The notes beneath the pieces were generated by a model, which was not told where the DNA came from, did no database searches, and saw only the letters and a program-made list of their open reading frames with translations. A stretch of DNA of 64,000 nt from the NCBI GenBank assembly GCA_028751875.1, contig CM054151.1, positions 47,286,629 to 47,350,628 of the forward strand, in the 5' to 3' direction. Positions 1 to 11,394 of this stretch are shown here, in pieces (positions within the stretch are counted from its first letter, which is position 1; each line of letters starts with the position of its first letter). Both the position numbers and the translations under genes were made by a program. This stretch comes from Rapana venosa. Lineage: Eukaryota > Mollusca > Gastropoda > Neogastropoda > Muricidae.

Positions 1-344
1 NNNNNNNNNNNNNNNNNNNNNNNNNNNNNNNNNNNNNNNNNNNNNNNNNNNNNNNNNNNNNNNNNNNNNNNNNNNNNNNNNNNNNNNNNNNNNNNNNNNN
101 NNNNNNNNNNNNNNNNNNNNNNNNNNNNNNNNNNNNNNNNNNNNNNNNNNNNNNNNNNNNNNNNNNNNNNNNNNNNNNNNNNNNNNNNNNNNNNNNNNNN
201 NNNNNNNNNNNNNNNNNNNNNNNNNNNNNNNNNNNNNNNNNNNNNNNNNNNNNNNNNNNNNNNNNNNNNNNNNNNNNNNNNNNNNNNNNNNNNNNNNNNN
301 NNNNNNNNNNNNNNNNNNNNNNNNNNNNNNNNNNNNNNNNNNNN
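1..344. other. Assembly gap (N)
   Basis: All bases are N up to 344, so nothing can be said. The gap may continue to the left of the window. Confidence 1.
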
Positions 345-890
345 GGGGGGCAAACTTTTAAAACCCGGTATGTTCTTGGATACAACATTTGGATATCTCC
401 TGCCACGAAATCATTTCCACTGATGTTTGTTGTTCTGTGGGCTTCCCTTTGGCTTGGGTCAAACCCGTCCGGGTTTTGGGCCATTTCCGTATTTTTCCCT
501 TTCTTATCTTTTTTCCATTTCATTCTTCTTTTTACATTTTTTATGTTGTTGAAATTGGGTGGTTGTTGTTTGGGTTGTTGTTGTTCCCTGTCTCTTTGCT
601 TTCTTGTGTGTCTGGGGAGTCTGGCCGGTCACTTTTTCCCTTTTTCCCCTTTTTTTTCGTCTTCTTTTTTTCTCCTTCTTCTTTTGTTTGTGTGTGTGTG
701 TGTGTGTGTGGTGTGTGTGTGTGTGTGTGGTGGTTTGTTTTGTTGTTTGTGTGTTTGGTCCCCTGCGCGCTGATTTTGGGGAAAATGATTATTTAGTAAG
801 GAAATGTTTCTTTTTTGTTTGGGGTTGTTGTTTTTTTTGGGGGGGGAAGCTGATTACAATATTGTTGTTACACGAGTGTTGAAAAGTTTC
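345..890. repeat. T/G-rich low-complexity DNA with (GT)n
   Basis: The + strand is strongly T/G rich, with a (GT)n tract at about 689-738. Three overlapping frames stay open here only because the sequence is simple (runs of Phe, Leu, Val and Cys). I see no domain or splice structure and call no gene. Confidence 0.8.
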
Positions 891-1194
891 CTTAATGCAA
901 CCTGTCTATAAAGGGTAAAGCTGTATGTGTCATGAAATCCCCATGCCCCCAATTAGGTACGGGTAGATTGAATCATAATCCCAAGAAAGAAAGCGACACA
1001 AAACACTTCTAAAATCAACAGTTTTCGATTCACTTACTTACCTCTTATAGAATTTTGGGAGAAGGTTTTTTTGTGCAGAAAGAATAGTCCATGGACTCCG
1101 AAAAACGAATCACATTCAGAACATAGATTTTGTTGTTTTTTGTTTTTTGTTGTTTTTAAAACGTTTCGATCATGTTAATGTTGAGTGAAATGGT
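891..1194. other. Unique-looking intergenic DNA
   Basis: No open frame, repeat or RNA signature is visible. Composition is moderately AT rich. Confidence 0.5.
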
Positions 1195-1266
1195 TAATTG
1201 TGATTTTTGTAAAATTTCATGTATCCCTGGAAGGGGTCTTGAAATAAAATCTTGAATCTTGAATCT
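1195..1266 (+). mobile_element. 3' end of a non-LTR retrotransposon
   Basis: The stretch reads GTATCCCTGG, then a short spacer, then GAAATAAAATC followed by two TTGAATC heptamers. An AATAAA-type signal ending in short tandem heptamers is typical of the 3' ends of CR1/L2/RTE-like LINEs. No coding part is attached, so this is a severely 5'-truncated copy or a SINE sharing that tail. The assignment is inference from the tail alone. Confidence 0.5.
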
Positions 1267-1519
1267 AGCAAACGCGGAAGTTTTGTTTTATTTGTTTTGG
1301 TTATAGATATTCCTATTTTTCAACTTTTAAAAGAAAATCGCATGTAGTCACCGCATATCAATGTTTTCTATGGTGAAAACCGGTAGAGTATAATGGTGAT
1401 TGATCAGTATGGTAAATGTGTCCTGCTGTCTATACAATCAGCTGTTAGTACTGGGGCAAACAATGGGGGACATGTTTGATGGATGTCTAAATTTATTTTA
1501 TATAGCTATGAGTGCACAG

Positions 1520-1587
1520 TGTGGTGTGTGTGCGTGCGTGTGTGGTGAGTGTGTGTGTGTGTGTGTTTTAATGAGAGAGAGAGAGGT
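1520..1587. repeat. (GT)n / (GA)n microsatellite
   Basis: Interrupted (GT)n with GC inserts is followed by (GA)6. Confidence 0.9.
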
Positions 1588-3008
1588 GGGGAGGAACTTT
1601 ATTTTTTTTATAAATAGACGTTGTAAGGAAGGCAAAAGTTTTCGAGCTAAAGTCCTCACGATGTGTAAATTTTAAGAGCAAACCAGTCTTTGGTGACAAA
1701 GGTCAAATCAAATCAACTCCCTGTGAACAAATCGTTTTTAAGCAAAAAAATGTAAGTGACTTTCTATAAATTAATGTTTATGTAAACAATTTCAAGCAAC
1801 AGACAAAGATTTTAGGTGGGCAGACATACTCCCATTTTTTGTTAAATCAGAATTTATTCAATAACACACAACATAAGCAAAGACCAATACAACAGAGGAA
1901 AGGCATCAACCTACAGTTCATTTTAAATCCTACTCGGTGATAAGTTAATATTTGATGCTTATGTAGACAAGTGATATGCATATATTTCATAGAGACACAA
2001 AACATTACACGAAAAAGTGAAAACAACAATAGACAACACTACCGAACTGAAGTAAACAACAAGTGGAACAAAAAATACACAAACACACTTGAAAGCAATG
2101 AAACCAAGGGAAGGAACTTTGCATGTGACTGCAACCTAGTATTACATTCTGTTTGCATTGGAGTATTTTTGACACAGTCAAATCCCCATTAAATCTTTTC
2201 CACACTGTTAAATCCCCTTAAATTATTTTTTCAGACAGTCAAATCTCCATGACAGTGAGAGATGTTATGAAAAAGTCTCAGAATGTTTAATAGTACAAGA
2301 CCGACAGCAAAGAAAACAAATAAGGAGTGTAAGGGTACATTTGGAACACGCATTGACAAATGCTTCCCATCCTTGTCTGCACTACAGGTATTTTGGTATG
2401 AACACTTTTTGCTGAAACAGACGGAGAAACAAAGCCCATTACCAGATGTTGTGGCATTCCGTGCCGTTCCTTTCTAATTGTGGTACAAACATCTCTGGCT
2501 TTATTACGAAGAACAGGACAAATGGCTACAACCGCCTTTATTGTTGTAGGTGTTGTTCATCTTACCGTTATTTTCTGGTATTGATCCGTATTCTTTTGTA
2601 ACGCTTTTGTAAACGCTTCATAAAACTACGCGAACAAGCTGCAGTTAAAAACATCAATTTTTAAAGAAACTACATTTTTTATGGCAGAAAAGAATGATGG
2701 ACAGACAGAACAAAGAACTTTCTGCTCACATCCTTTTGTGACAGCTCATGAAAATTTCACCCTTCTGATCGACCCGTGCCTTGCTCACAGTTCCATCTGT
2801 ACCGTGAGCCAGCCGTTAATACTTTGTTATGAAGAGCATGGAAACTGTACACACCGATCAATATCTGTGTGTTTGATCTGTGGGATCAAACCAGAGCAGG
2901 GTTATTCTATTTTCTGCTGGAGGGTCACCTCTGTGGACACCGTCTTTGTTACACACATGCATTGCCAACTACATTGCCGGGTTCGGGAAGGGGGGGGGGG
3001 GGGGACAG
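1588..3008. other. No supported gene
   Basis: Short open frames occur on both strands (for example 2681-3013 on +, 110 codons, ending in a poly-Gly tract made by a G-run at 2990-3003). None shows a recognisable domain, signal peptide or splice sites. The sequence is moderately AT rich and looks like ordinary intergenic or intronic DNA. Confidence 0.5.
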
Positions 3009-3345
3009 GATAACCACCCACTGGTGGTTAGAGTGATGCACCTTGCGCTCGTGATCTGCTGACCCAGGTTCGAATCACGTTCAAGAGGAGTTTTCCTCTG
3101 GAGGTAATATCAGTGCCGACTCCACTTCCCCCAAAAGTCCTTCGGATGAGACTATAAACCGAGGTCCCGTGTGCGAACGCACGCAGAACATCTTGCGCAC
3201 GCGTTAAAACCTGTAGGCCATTGTGTGCCGGTGGGAACGAATGACAATTACAAAACTGCATACACACGGGGACTGGATGTAAAAAAAAAGCGCATGAGTG
3301 CTAATTCCATTATCCTCGAAATAAAAAACAACAACAACAAATAAA
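3009..3345 (+). mobile_element. tRNA-derived SINE, family S1
   Basis: The head has an A-box-like GGTGGTTAGAG and a B-box GGTTCGAATC. The body holds the core TCGGATGAGACTATAAACCG, then CATTGTGTGCCGGTGGGAAC, and the tail ATTATCCTCGAAATAAA with an A-rich end. At least eight other copies in this window share body and tail, the best at 59534-59885. The element is non-coding and would depend on a LINE for mobility. Confidence 0.85.
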
Positions 3346-3482
3346 ATGAAAATAAAACTGTGCCCGGCTTGCCTTGTTGTTGGATCAATAGCTTACATTC
3401 TTGGTGGGTTTTTTCTGTAGTTAGCCTAGCTTTTCATTTTATTAACACTGACTTTGCTTAGCAGGCTCCATAGCTGTGTGGA

Positions 3483-3762
3483 CGGGACGGGATAGCTCAG
3501 TGGTCAGAGCACTCGCTTTACCCAAACTACGGTTAAGCGGCATGGAGCGTGGTTACCAAGTGGATGGGTGACCGTTTGAGCGCCTTGGCTTTAGTACAAT
3601 CCCCCAGTTCATCCAGCTGTACATGAGTACCTGCCCTCTTTAGGGTCAGGGAAGGTAAAGCAGCTAGGGAGAGGAGATATGACGCCGCCCTCAATATGCT
3701 GGCCCCTGGAGAAACTGAGGCCTCTGACACCTCGCTCCCCCAACGACAGTACATGTTCCCTT
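3483..3762 (+). mobile_element. Chimeric tRNA/5S SINE, family S2, with target-site duplication
   Basis: The 5' part is tRNA-like (TAGCTCAGTGGTCAGAGC carries an A box). It then passes into a stretch resembling the internal promoter of 5S rRNA (GGTTAAGCGGCATGGAGCGT, then GTGGATGGGTGACCG). The non-coding body runs to CTCCCCCAACGAC. Perfect 14-bp direct repeats, CATAGCTGTGTGGA, flank the element at 3469-3482 and 3763-3776, as expected for target-primed insertion. Other copies lie at 39675-39963, 45562-45864 and 48968-49264, with a tail fragment near 40150-40225. Confidence 0.85.
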
Positions 3763-3776
3763 CATAGCTGTGTGGA

Positions 3777-4425
3777 TCAGAGTGTTTGACTTCAATCCAT
3801 GGAATTGTGAGGTCAAACCTCGGAAGCGGCTGCTGATGAATTAAAGGGTTGGGATTTTGCACGATGTCCTGGGTCTTCTTAAAGTGCTAACCTTCCATTG
3901 CCTTGATTATTTTCGTGTATGTAGGCTACACATGTAGAAGGTCAAATATGTAAGTTAAATATCCCGTAATTTAGCTCAACATTAAACGGTTTACGGAAAC
4001 ACGAACATACCCAGCATGCATCCTTTTCCTGGAGAGGGATGGGCTCCGATGGGTTCAACTTGTTCATGAGACACGGCCTGAACAGTCCTGCGCAGTTCTA
4101 CAGCGTTTCCCAGGAAATCCAGGAAGAAAAGAATAATCGCGCTCTTGCCGCCACTTTTCTCTCTCTTTCTCCATTTTTTTGGGCGTCTGGCCCTTGAAAC
4201 GATTGTCTCGTATTGAAGTGATTCTAAAGAAGAAAGCACGCTCTCAATAAATTCGCACAAACTGCCGCAAAAAAATTCAATCATTGGGTCTAACTTACCA
4301 ACGACCTCTGAATAAAACACAAATAGAGAAAATACTAAGCCACCTCTGGATAAAATACTTAAAGAAGAAACACTTCCACAAGAAAAGCCATGGCCGGTTG
4401 GTGTGCAAAGACAAATCACATCCAG
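3777..4425. other. No supported gene
   Basis: A - strand frame at 3991-4419 (142 codons) contains a stretch rich in Lys and Arg but no domain I recognise, and I see no convincing splice signals. It may be chance or an unrecognised exon. Confidence 0.35.
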
Positions 4426-4429
4426 ATCA

Positions 4430-4582
4430 TGTCCATCCTAGTCTTCCCTCTCGTGGTGAAGTTGCATACAAAACGGTCGTGTCCATCCCTAGTCTTCCCT
4501 CTCGTGGTGACGTTGCATACAAAACGCTCGTGTCCATCCCTAGTCTTCCCTCTCGTGGTGACGTTGCATACAAAACGGTCAA
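4430..4582. repeat. 51-bp tandem repeat, three copies
   Basis: Three head-to-tail units of 51 bp begin TGTCCATCCCTAGTC and end CATACAAAACGGTCG. They differ at only a few positions. Since 51 is a multiple of three, the + frame stays open across the array and gives a 17-residue repeat containing PSLPSRGDVAYKT. That could be a coding repeat, but no flanking domain or splice site supports a gene. A second + frame (4390-4908) also crosses it. Confidence 0.85.
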
Positions 4583-5340
4583 AGCTGGTGCAGCATTGTG
4601 GTACACAACTGTGCAGTTACCTGGAGAGATATGGGTTTCACCATGTTTCACTTGCACTAGACACACTGCCGGAGGAATTCAGTGTAGAGCCCCAACAGTT
4701 AACTCGTAAACAAGAGTTGGAAGGAGTCACGTTAATGTCAATCACAGAAGGAGTTGGCAAGCATCGTTTTGCTTACAGTTTGCCCGGTGCCATTGCTCTC
4801 TTCTTCTTGTGTGTGTGTTGGGGAAGGGGAGGGGGAGTGAAGGGATTCCATTTTTGTTATGAGTTTGCTTTGTTTTGTGTTCTGGGGTATAATGTAGTTT
4901 TAGCCTAGTATTTTCTTTCTCTTTCTTTCTTTGACTTTTTGTTGTTGTGTTTGTTGTTGTTTGTTGTTGTTGTTTTTTTGGGGGGGTTGTAGGGTTGTTG
5001 TTTGGGGTTTTTTTTTGGGGGGGGGGATGGGGAGGGTAATTTTTTAAAACACCACTATTAGCCAGATCAAAAGAAACATTAAACATATAGACAAACATGA
5101 CAGCCAAAAATGTAGCGAATACATCTACATAAACAGACGAAAACAACAACTAAGCGAATAAACAAACGCTTTCGTGGATGCATGAGAAATCTATTTGTTA
5201 AAAATCCAAATTCATGTGCCTGATCTTCTTTCTTTGTTTCGTTGGCTTATGGTTTAGATTTGTTGTCGAATTTTCATAGTAGTTTTGTTCTGTTTTGATT
5301 TAGTTTTCTTGTTTTTCATTATTCTCACTTTTGCAGAGAT
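4583..5340. other. Intergenic, with T/G-rich simple stretch
   Basis: 4900-5040 is T/G simple sequence with (TTG)n and G-runs. The rest shows no repeat or gene I can name. The + frame to 4908 (containing LPEEFSVEPQQLTRKQELEG) does not match any family I know. Confidence 0.4.
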
Positions 5341-5577
5341 GAGGCGATGGACCACAAACACAACACACACACACAACACACACAACACACACACACACAC
5401 ACACACACCATACATACATACACACAACACAAACCACATATAATATATATAATATATATATAATATATATATATAGTCGAGAGAGAGAGGTGGGGTGCGT
5501 ATAGGCTTATTAGTGTGACTGCGGGTATGTTTCTATCACCAAGTAGTTAATGGACTTGAAACAAAACAAACAAAAGC

Positions 5578-5637
<60 letters not shown>
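5341..5637. repeat. (CA)n and (AT)n microsatellites
   Basis: There are interrupted (CA)n at 5355-5440, AT-rich TATAATATATA repeats at 5439-5475, a short GA run, and a long pure (CA)n at 5580-5636. Confidence 0.95.
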
Positions 5638-5641
<4 letters not shown>

Positions 5642-6763
5642 CCCATAGTGACACGGGTTGATGCTGGTAAAAACAACTGAGGAGAGGGAGGCAAGTGTGT
5701 TGCTAAATTCGAAGTTGCACTTTTCCAAAGAAAACGAAAATCTATTGCCGCTGGTCAGTCTGAACCATTACTAACTGCTACTGTAGAGACCCGGGAGACT
5801 ATAACTATATACCGCCATTCAATCTGTCAGCTAGCCGAGGTGAATGTGTCATTCTGGTTATACAGCAAGCTTTTACTACTATGCAAACAGTCGGGGGGGA
5901 ACAGGTTTGACGGATGTCTAATCGATTCGTGAAGTAGTGTGTGGTGTGTGTGTGTGTGTGTGTGTGGTTGTGTGTGTTGTGTGGTGTTTGTGTGCAAGCG
6001 CGCCATGTACGTGCACGTGCGTGCTTTGGCAGGGCGTTTAAAGAGCTTTTAAACTGTTTACACGCGTCATTCTATCCTCTGTTTATTTTCCCAATCAGTA
6101 TGCTTCCTCCCCCCATCCCTCACCCCCAGCCCCCCTCCCTTTTCTCTTCACCCCCTCCCCCACACTTACTGCTCTTTTCCCTTTTTTCCGTCCTGTTGTT
6201 GGTCGTCTCTCAGTCTGCCCGACTGTTGTCCATCTCTGTCTCCCTTTGTGCATTTCTGTCACTAATCAGGATGACTGGCCACAGGGTAGATGAGAGAGAA
6301 ACGAAGGGAGGGGGTTTACATCAATGTTGCATATTCCCCAGCCTAACACCCTGGGGGCCAGTCACCCAGAGTAAACACTCGGTCTCACTCCTCACACCCT
6401 AGGAATCACTGTCAGATTGAAAGTACACACTTGACGACAAAGTTACCTGTTTGACTACTTTCAAGTACGTTGCCATGCATGTTGGCAGCCTACTTTGACT
6501 TCGGAGGAATATTTTTTTTTCTTTTTTGAAGGAGGAGAGTGAAGGGTGTTCTGTTATGGGCTTCAGCCGGATGAAGACAATCTCAACACAACATGAAGCA
6601 AACTGAATCAAAAAGATCTAGGCCATGCTTTGCTGCACAATTGTAAGAAGAGTATATTAGCCTTTATCCACGCAATCTCTGATCCTAAAGATGGGTAGTA
6701 GACATTGGGTAGTAGACATTATCTAAATGAATCTGGACAGTAAAAATCATGCAAAAAGAAGTG
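5638..6763. other. No supported gene; (GT)n at 5941-5986
   Basis: Apart from (GT)n at 5941-5986 and pyrimidine-rich DNA at 6100-6250, nothing stands out. A TAGTAGACATT stretch near 6695-6720 is duplicated. Confidence 0.45.
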
Positions 6764-6867
6764 TATGCTTTCTTTCACTTGTACTATCTATCACTTGGTT
6801 TAATCGTACTTCATTTATGCTTTCTTTCACTTGCACTGTTTATCACTTGATCTAATCGTAGGCCTAC
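6764..6867. repeat. 52-bp tandem duplication
   Basis: TATGCTTTCTTTCACTTG starts at 6764 and again at 6816, and both halves continue through ATCACTTG to TAATCGTA with a few mismatches. Confidence 0.75.
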
Positions 6868-7157
6868 TTCACACCAGCATCGTCATTTGCAGGAATTCTG
6901 CTATGGTGCTCACAGAATACTGGTTCCCAAGTTAAGTTTCTTCTGTTTACAGTATTTTGAAGTTTTACTCCCTTTTTCTATGATTCTACAAGCGGAACGT
7001 GGCTCCTGATTTTCAAACTTATAATTCTGATAAAACAACAGAGACGTTAAAACATGGATTACAAAGTTAAGATCATGGAATTCTTTAACCTTAAGGGAAA
7101 AGTGGAAAAGTTCAACACTGCCCACGCAGTGTGGGTCTGATGTTGATGCATCAGCCC
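6868..7157. other. No supported gene
   Basis: A - strand frame starts at 7173 and runs to 6910 (87 codons) without a recognisable domain. The second copy of this region would lie inside the N gap, so it cannot be compared. Confidence 0.35.
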
Positions 7158-7788
7158 ATTCTGTGTTGGTCAAGGCAGCAGGTGCCGGACATATCTACGG
7201 CATACCGAAAGTGTCAAAATTGCCCAGTTCAGGAATGTTGCATAACTTTATTGCTTACCATGTCTCCCAGGGGGGCACAGATTCATTGTTTCCCACGATA
7301 ATGTTGTTCACTATGATCGCAAGTATATGTCTGCAAACCAGTTTGCTGTCACTCTCCTGTCAGAATTTAATCCTTGGCGACCGTGCTCCCAAAAAAAGGG
7401 AAGGGGGTGGGGTGTAGAGGAAAGAACAAAACAAGTCATGGTTTGCAAATCAACTACAAGTTTACAACTAGCATGACCCTAATTGTAATCAGCAGAGCAA
7501 AGCAAACAAGAAAGAGCACTTTAGAGGAAGACAAATCAATAAAACCAAACAATACATGGGCCCACGGCCAAAAACAAACAAAAACCCAATACCCCCTTCC
7601 CCCCCCATCTCCCACACACACACACACTAAAAACCAAACCAACAGAAATTTATCGATGTGGCAGTGGCTTTACTGGACACTCTCGGATTTAAAAGCAGAC
7701 CTCCACTCGCGGATATGGCCACCGGATACGACACACTTGATCACCTGCAATCGATGAGAGTTATCTGATCTTTATGTCCTTCTCTTTG

Positions 7789-7826
<38 letters not shown>

Positions 7827-7829
7827 ATT

Positions 7830-9490
7830 CAAAAATGACATATCTTGTTTCAATGACCTTGCCTTAGTGAAAGAATTTTGCATTTCTAAAAAGATTACTT
7901 CAAATGTAAAAATCCCATTCCTGGCAGTACATGAAGTATATTTTTCTCTAATGCATCTCAAGCAGACGTCCACTCATGGTCTAGATGACTTAGACGGGAA
8001 AATCCTTAAGCTCAGGGCTCATATAATATGTGATTCCTTAACATATTTGTATAACCTTTGTATCGATAAATGCTACTTCCCCAGCATTTTCAAACAAGCC
8101 AAAATAATTCCTTTGTACAAATCTGGTAATAAAACTGATCCTTCAGATTACAGACCTATTTCAATATTATTTGTACTTTCTAAGCCTTTGGAAAAGCATA
8201 TATATCAGTGCCTCATGGCTCACATTTCAAAATATAGCTTACTTCATCCAAATCAGTCTGGCTTTAGAAAAAATCATTCTTGTCATACAGCTCTGATTGG
8301 TCTTGCTTGATGAATGGTTAAAAATCATCAATGATAGCAAATTTACTGGTGTGCTATTTATTGATTTTGCCAAAGCATTTGATGTCATAGATTATAACCT
8401 TTTAATCCGTAAATTGGTACCATATAAATTTTCTGACGATGCTTTGTCACTCATAAAATCATTTCTTAATAGTCGAACCCACACTGTTTGGCTAGATAAT
8501 GAGCATTCTGAATTTATGTCACAAAAATGTGGTGTTCTGGAAGGATCAGTATTAGGGTCTCTTCTTTTTTCACTATATATCAATGACCTTCCTTTATTCA
8601 TTTCTAAAGGCGTAACTGAACTCTTTGCTGATGATACTACTATCTACTCTTCTCATTCTGACTTTAAACAACTATGAAACTCTATGGAAGAAAATGCTGA
8701 TCAATTGCTGGAATGGACCAGACTTAATCATATGGCCCTAAAGGATAAAAAAACTAAATTCATGATAATTACGTCTCGACAAAAACGACAAAACGTAACC
8801 TTTGCTCTGCCACAAGTTTATCTCGGTAATACTACTATTAAAGAAGTAGATACTCATAGACTCTTAGGAGTTACTATTGATAATGATCTTTCCTGGTCAC
8901 CCCATATTGACTTCTTATACAAACGAATCTCTGAAAAGATATTTCAGCTCTCTAAAATCAAACACTTTCTAGACCTAGATTCTCGTAAACAATTCTACTA
9001 TGCTTATATCCAATTATTTATTGATTACGCCTCAACATTATATGATGGGTGCAGTGCCAATAGCTTAAAACCTCTTTCAAGAATCCATAAACGAGCTCTT
9101 AAAATGGTACTCCTTAAGTCTTCGACTTTATTACCCCAAGACTATACTAAATTGGACATTCTCCACCTAACTTTTCATTTGGAATATAACAAAGCAATAA
9201 TAATGTTTCGCATAATGAACGGTCTGGCTCCATCTACACTGACTAATAAGTTTCCAATTAACCAGTCAAGGTACACAAATAACATAGTAATACCGAAACC
9301 AAGACTATATCTTTACAAGACAAGCCTTTGTTACTCTGGAGGAACTGTTTGGAACTCATTACCAAAAAATCTTAAAAAGAAAAATAGCATTACTTCTTTT
9401 ATATGCATAATTATAAATTTTACTTGTTCCAGAAGATTAGTCAAATATGCTACTAAACTATTTTCAGTTTTATGCTTGTTAAACTGAAGC
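7830..9490 (+). mobile_element. LINE A: CR1/Jockey-like reverse transcriptase fragment
   Basis: Three consecutive + frames make up most of a non-LTR reverse transcriptase. Visible motifs, in order: SDYRPISI near 8150, NQSGFRKNHS near 8265, LFIDFAKAFD near 8365, GSVLGSLLFSLYINDLP near 8570, and the catalytic box FADDTTIY near 8635. A thumb/C-terminal part ends with a stop at 9487. No endonuclease domain is upstream, so the copy is 5'-truncated. A frameshift near 8309 is not shared by the second copy and may be a base-calling insertion, whereas the in-frame TGA at 8675-8677 occurs in both. The element is therefore inactive. The clade is judged from motif style only; CR1, L2 or Jockey are all possible. 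Confidence 0.85.
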
Positions 9491-9599
9491 AACTGTTAGC
9501 ACCACATTAGAAAAAATATCACTTTGAGGAAAGTACATGAAAGTAACATAGACATATTGTATACCTAATCTTTCATACTGTGTGCATTTGGAAATTTTC

Positions 9600-10070
9600 C
9601 ATGTCAGTTGATTTTTTTCTTGGTGGGGGGTGAGGGGTGTTTTTGGTTTGTTTTATTCTTTTGTTTATTTCGGTTTGTTTGCTTGGGGCTTTTTCATTTT
9701 TTTTCATTTTTTTTTCATTGTTTGGTTGGGATTAGGGTTGGGGATTTTTGTGGGGATGGGGTTATTGTTTGGGGGGGGGGGGGGTTGGGAGGAGGTAGGG
9801 GTTTTCTTTTTTTTATTGTTAGTTTTTTTTTTGTTATTTTTTTGGAAGGGTTTTTTGTTTTGCTTGTTTCTTTGGGGGGGGGGGGGTTGCGTGATTTTTT
9901 TTGGGTGGTGATGGTGGTGGTAGTGATTTTTTAAATATATTTTTTGGGGGAAGGGGTTGTTTTTTTTAATTGTTGTTCCTTTGTTGTTTGTTTGTTTGTT
10001 TTTGCCAGTGGGCTGGATGTAAAAGAGCAACTACTGCTTATTCTATTACCCTCTTTGAATAAACAGTTTT
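9600..10070 (+). repeat. T/G-rich tract ending in an S1-like SINE tail
   Basis: Runs of T and G (several G-runs of 9-12) fill 9605-9990. At 10007-10069 the sequence GGCTGGATGTAAAAGAGC, then CTGCTTATTCTATTACC and GAATAAA, is a divergent form of the S1 tail, suggesting the T/G-rich stretch sits at the end of an old SINE. Confidence 0.6.
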
Positions 10071-10080
10071 CAAAGTTTTT

Positions 10081-10297
10081 CTCTCTCTCTTTCTCTCTCT
10101 GACGCTGTCTGCGTATCAGATTCTCCAGCTGTCTGACTCTCTGTCTATCCGTCTGTGCCTCAGAGTCGGTCTGTGTCTGAGACAGTCTGTCTGTCTGTCT
10201 GCTCCCCCCCCCCCCCCCCCCCCTCTCTCACTTCTCTCTCTTTGTGTGTGTGGAGGAGTGAGCAATGGGAGAGAGGGAGGTGGAGGTGAGAGAGAGA

Positions 10298-10330
<33 letters not shown>

Positions 10331-10345
10331 TCGGTTCCGCCACCC
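10081..10345. repeat. (CT)n, (GTCT)n, poly-C and (GA)n
   Basis: Simple sequence: CT-rich, then GTCTGTCT, then a run of about 20 C, then (GA)n. The second copy at 21898-22170 has a (GT)n block here instead of the G/A-rich stretch. Confidence 0.9.
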
Positions 10346-10504
10346 ATCTCGGTCTGTCTGCTTGGGTGTTTGTTTTTTTTCTAAACTTCCACTCGGTTTT
10401 TTTCTCTCACCACTAAACTACATAACCACACATTGAAAATAGCATCAATAATTGCCGATGAAATGGTAGATATACGCGATACATTTGAAAAATAATTGGC
10501 CTTG

Positions 10505-10960
10505 TAGCAGCAGCAGCAGCAGCAGTAAAGTATAGTTAAGCAGCAGTATAGAAAGCAACAGAAGAGCAGCAGCAGCAGCAGTAGTCTGTTACTGTTGTTG
10601 TTGTTGTTGTGTGCTGCTGCTGCTGCCTCCTCCTCCTCCTCTTCCCTCCTCCTCCTCTTCCTCTCCTTACTTACTACCACAAAACAAACAAACGTTGCTC
10701 GCGCTGCTCTGCTGCGCTATACTACAAACTGTTTGCTGCTGCTATTACTAGTTCTTGTTGTTGTTCATTGTTGTTGCTCTTGTCCTCTCTCCTCTCTCTC
10801 TATCTTCTTCTTCTTCTCTTCTCCTCCTCCTTATCCTTCCTTCTTCTACTCCTTTCTCTTCATCTGTTCCTCCTTTATCTTCTTTTCCTCATCGTCTACC
10901 TCCTTCTACGCCTTCTACCCCTTCATCTTCTTCCTCTCCTCGGCTTGCTAGAACTACGAG
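10505..10960. repeat. CAG then CTG/CTC trinucleotide tracts
   Basis: CAG repeats (10507-10525 and 10566-10580) are followed within 100 bp by (GTT)n, (CTG)n and (CTC)n tracts, so complementary CAG and CTG runs lie close together and could pair. Six-frame translations are homopolymeric (Leu, Ser, Cys, Ala) and I treat them as artefacts. The second copy (22350-22680) has a clearly longer CTG run. Confidence 0.9.
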
Positions 10961-11394
10961 GTTCCCTGTTGATGGGAATTTGGCGTGTAGGGCAGTTGTT
11001 TCTTCATTAAGGTTGCTGCACTGTGACCGGGTGGAGTGAGCGGCGTGTGTACACAGGGCGCCAGTGTGCGCGTGCTTTTGTTTTGTCATCTGGGCCCTGC
11101 CCGCACGCGCCTGATGGCCTCCAAGTCTTTGACGGGTGGAATTCGGTCTAAGGCCGAGCGTGTAAGATTGTCAATGGATATGTTTAATGCACCGGATTTC
11201 TGCTTTAAACGTTTCATCCTTTGGCCCGGGCGAGTAGGGTTGTCAATAATGGGAGCTAAGTTGCCAAAGCCGGCATTTTATTATGCTTTGAAGTGGTATG
11301 TTGAGATTGTCTGCTGCTATGACAAACTGTTAGCGTAACAATTTCCATTCTCCTTTAATTTAAGGAGAGAGAAATCTACCTAAATTTGGAAAAT
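10961..11394. other. No supported gene
   Basis: A + frame at 11036-11338 (100 codons) has no recognisable domain, and the corresponding part of the second copy is full of indels. The sequence includes TTTAATTTAAGGAGAG near 11356. Function unknown. Confidence 0.4.

Noticed and set aside
2681..3013. 110-codon + strand gene
   Set aside because: No domain, no homologue I recognise, and the C-terminus is a G-run artefact entering a SINE.
3483..3600. 5S rRNA gene
   Set aside because: Only about the second half of 5S is represented, it is preceded by a tRNA-like half, and the unit has target-site duplications.
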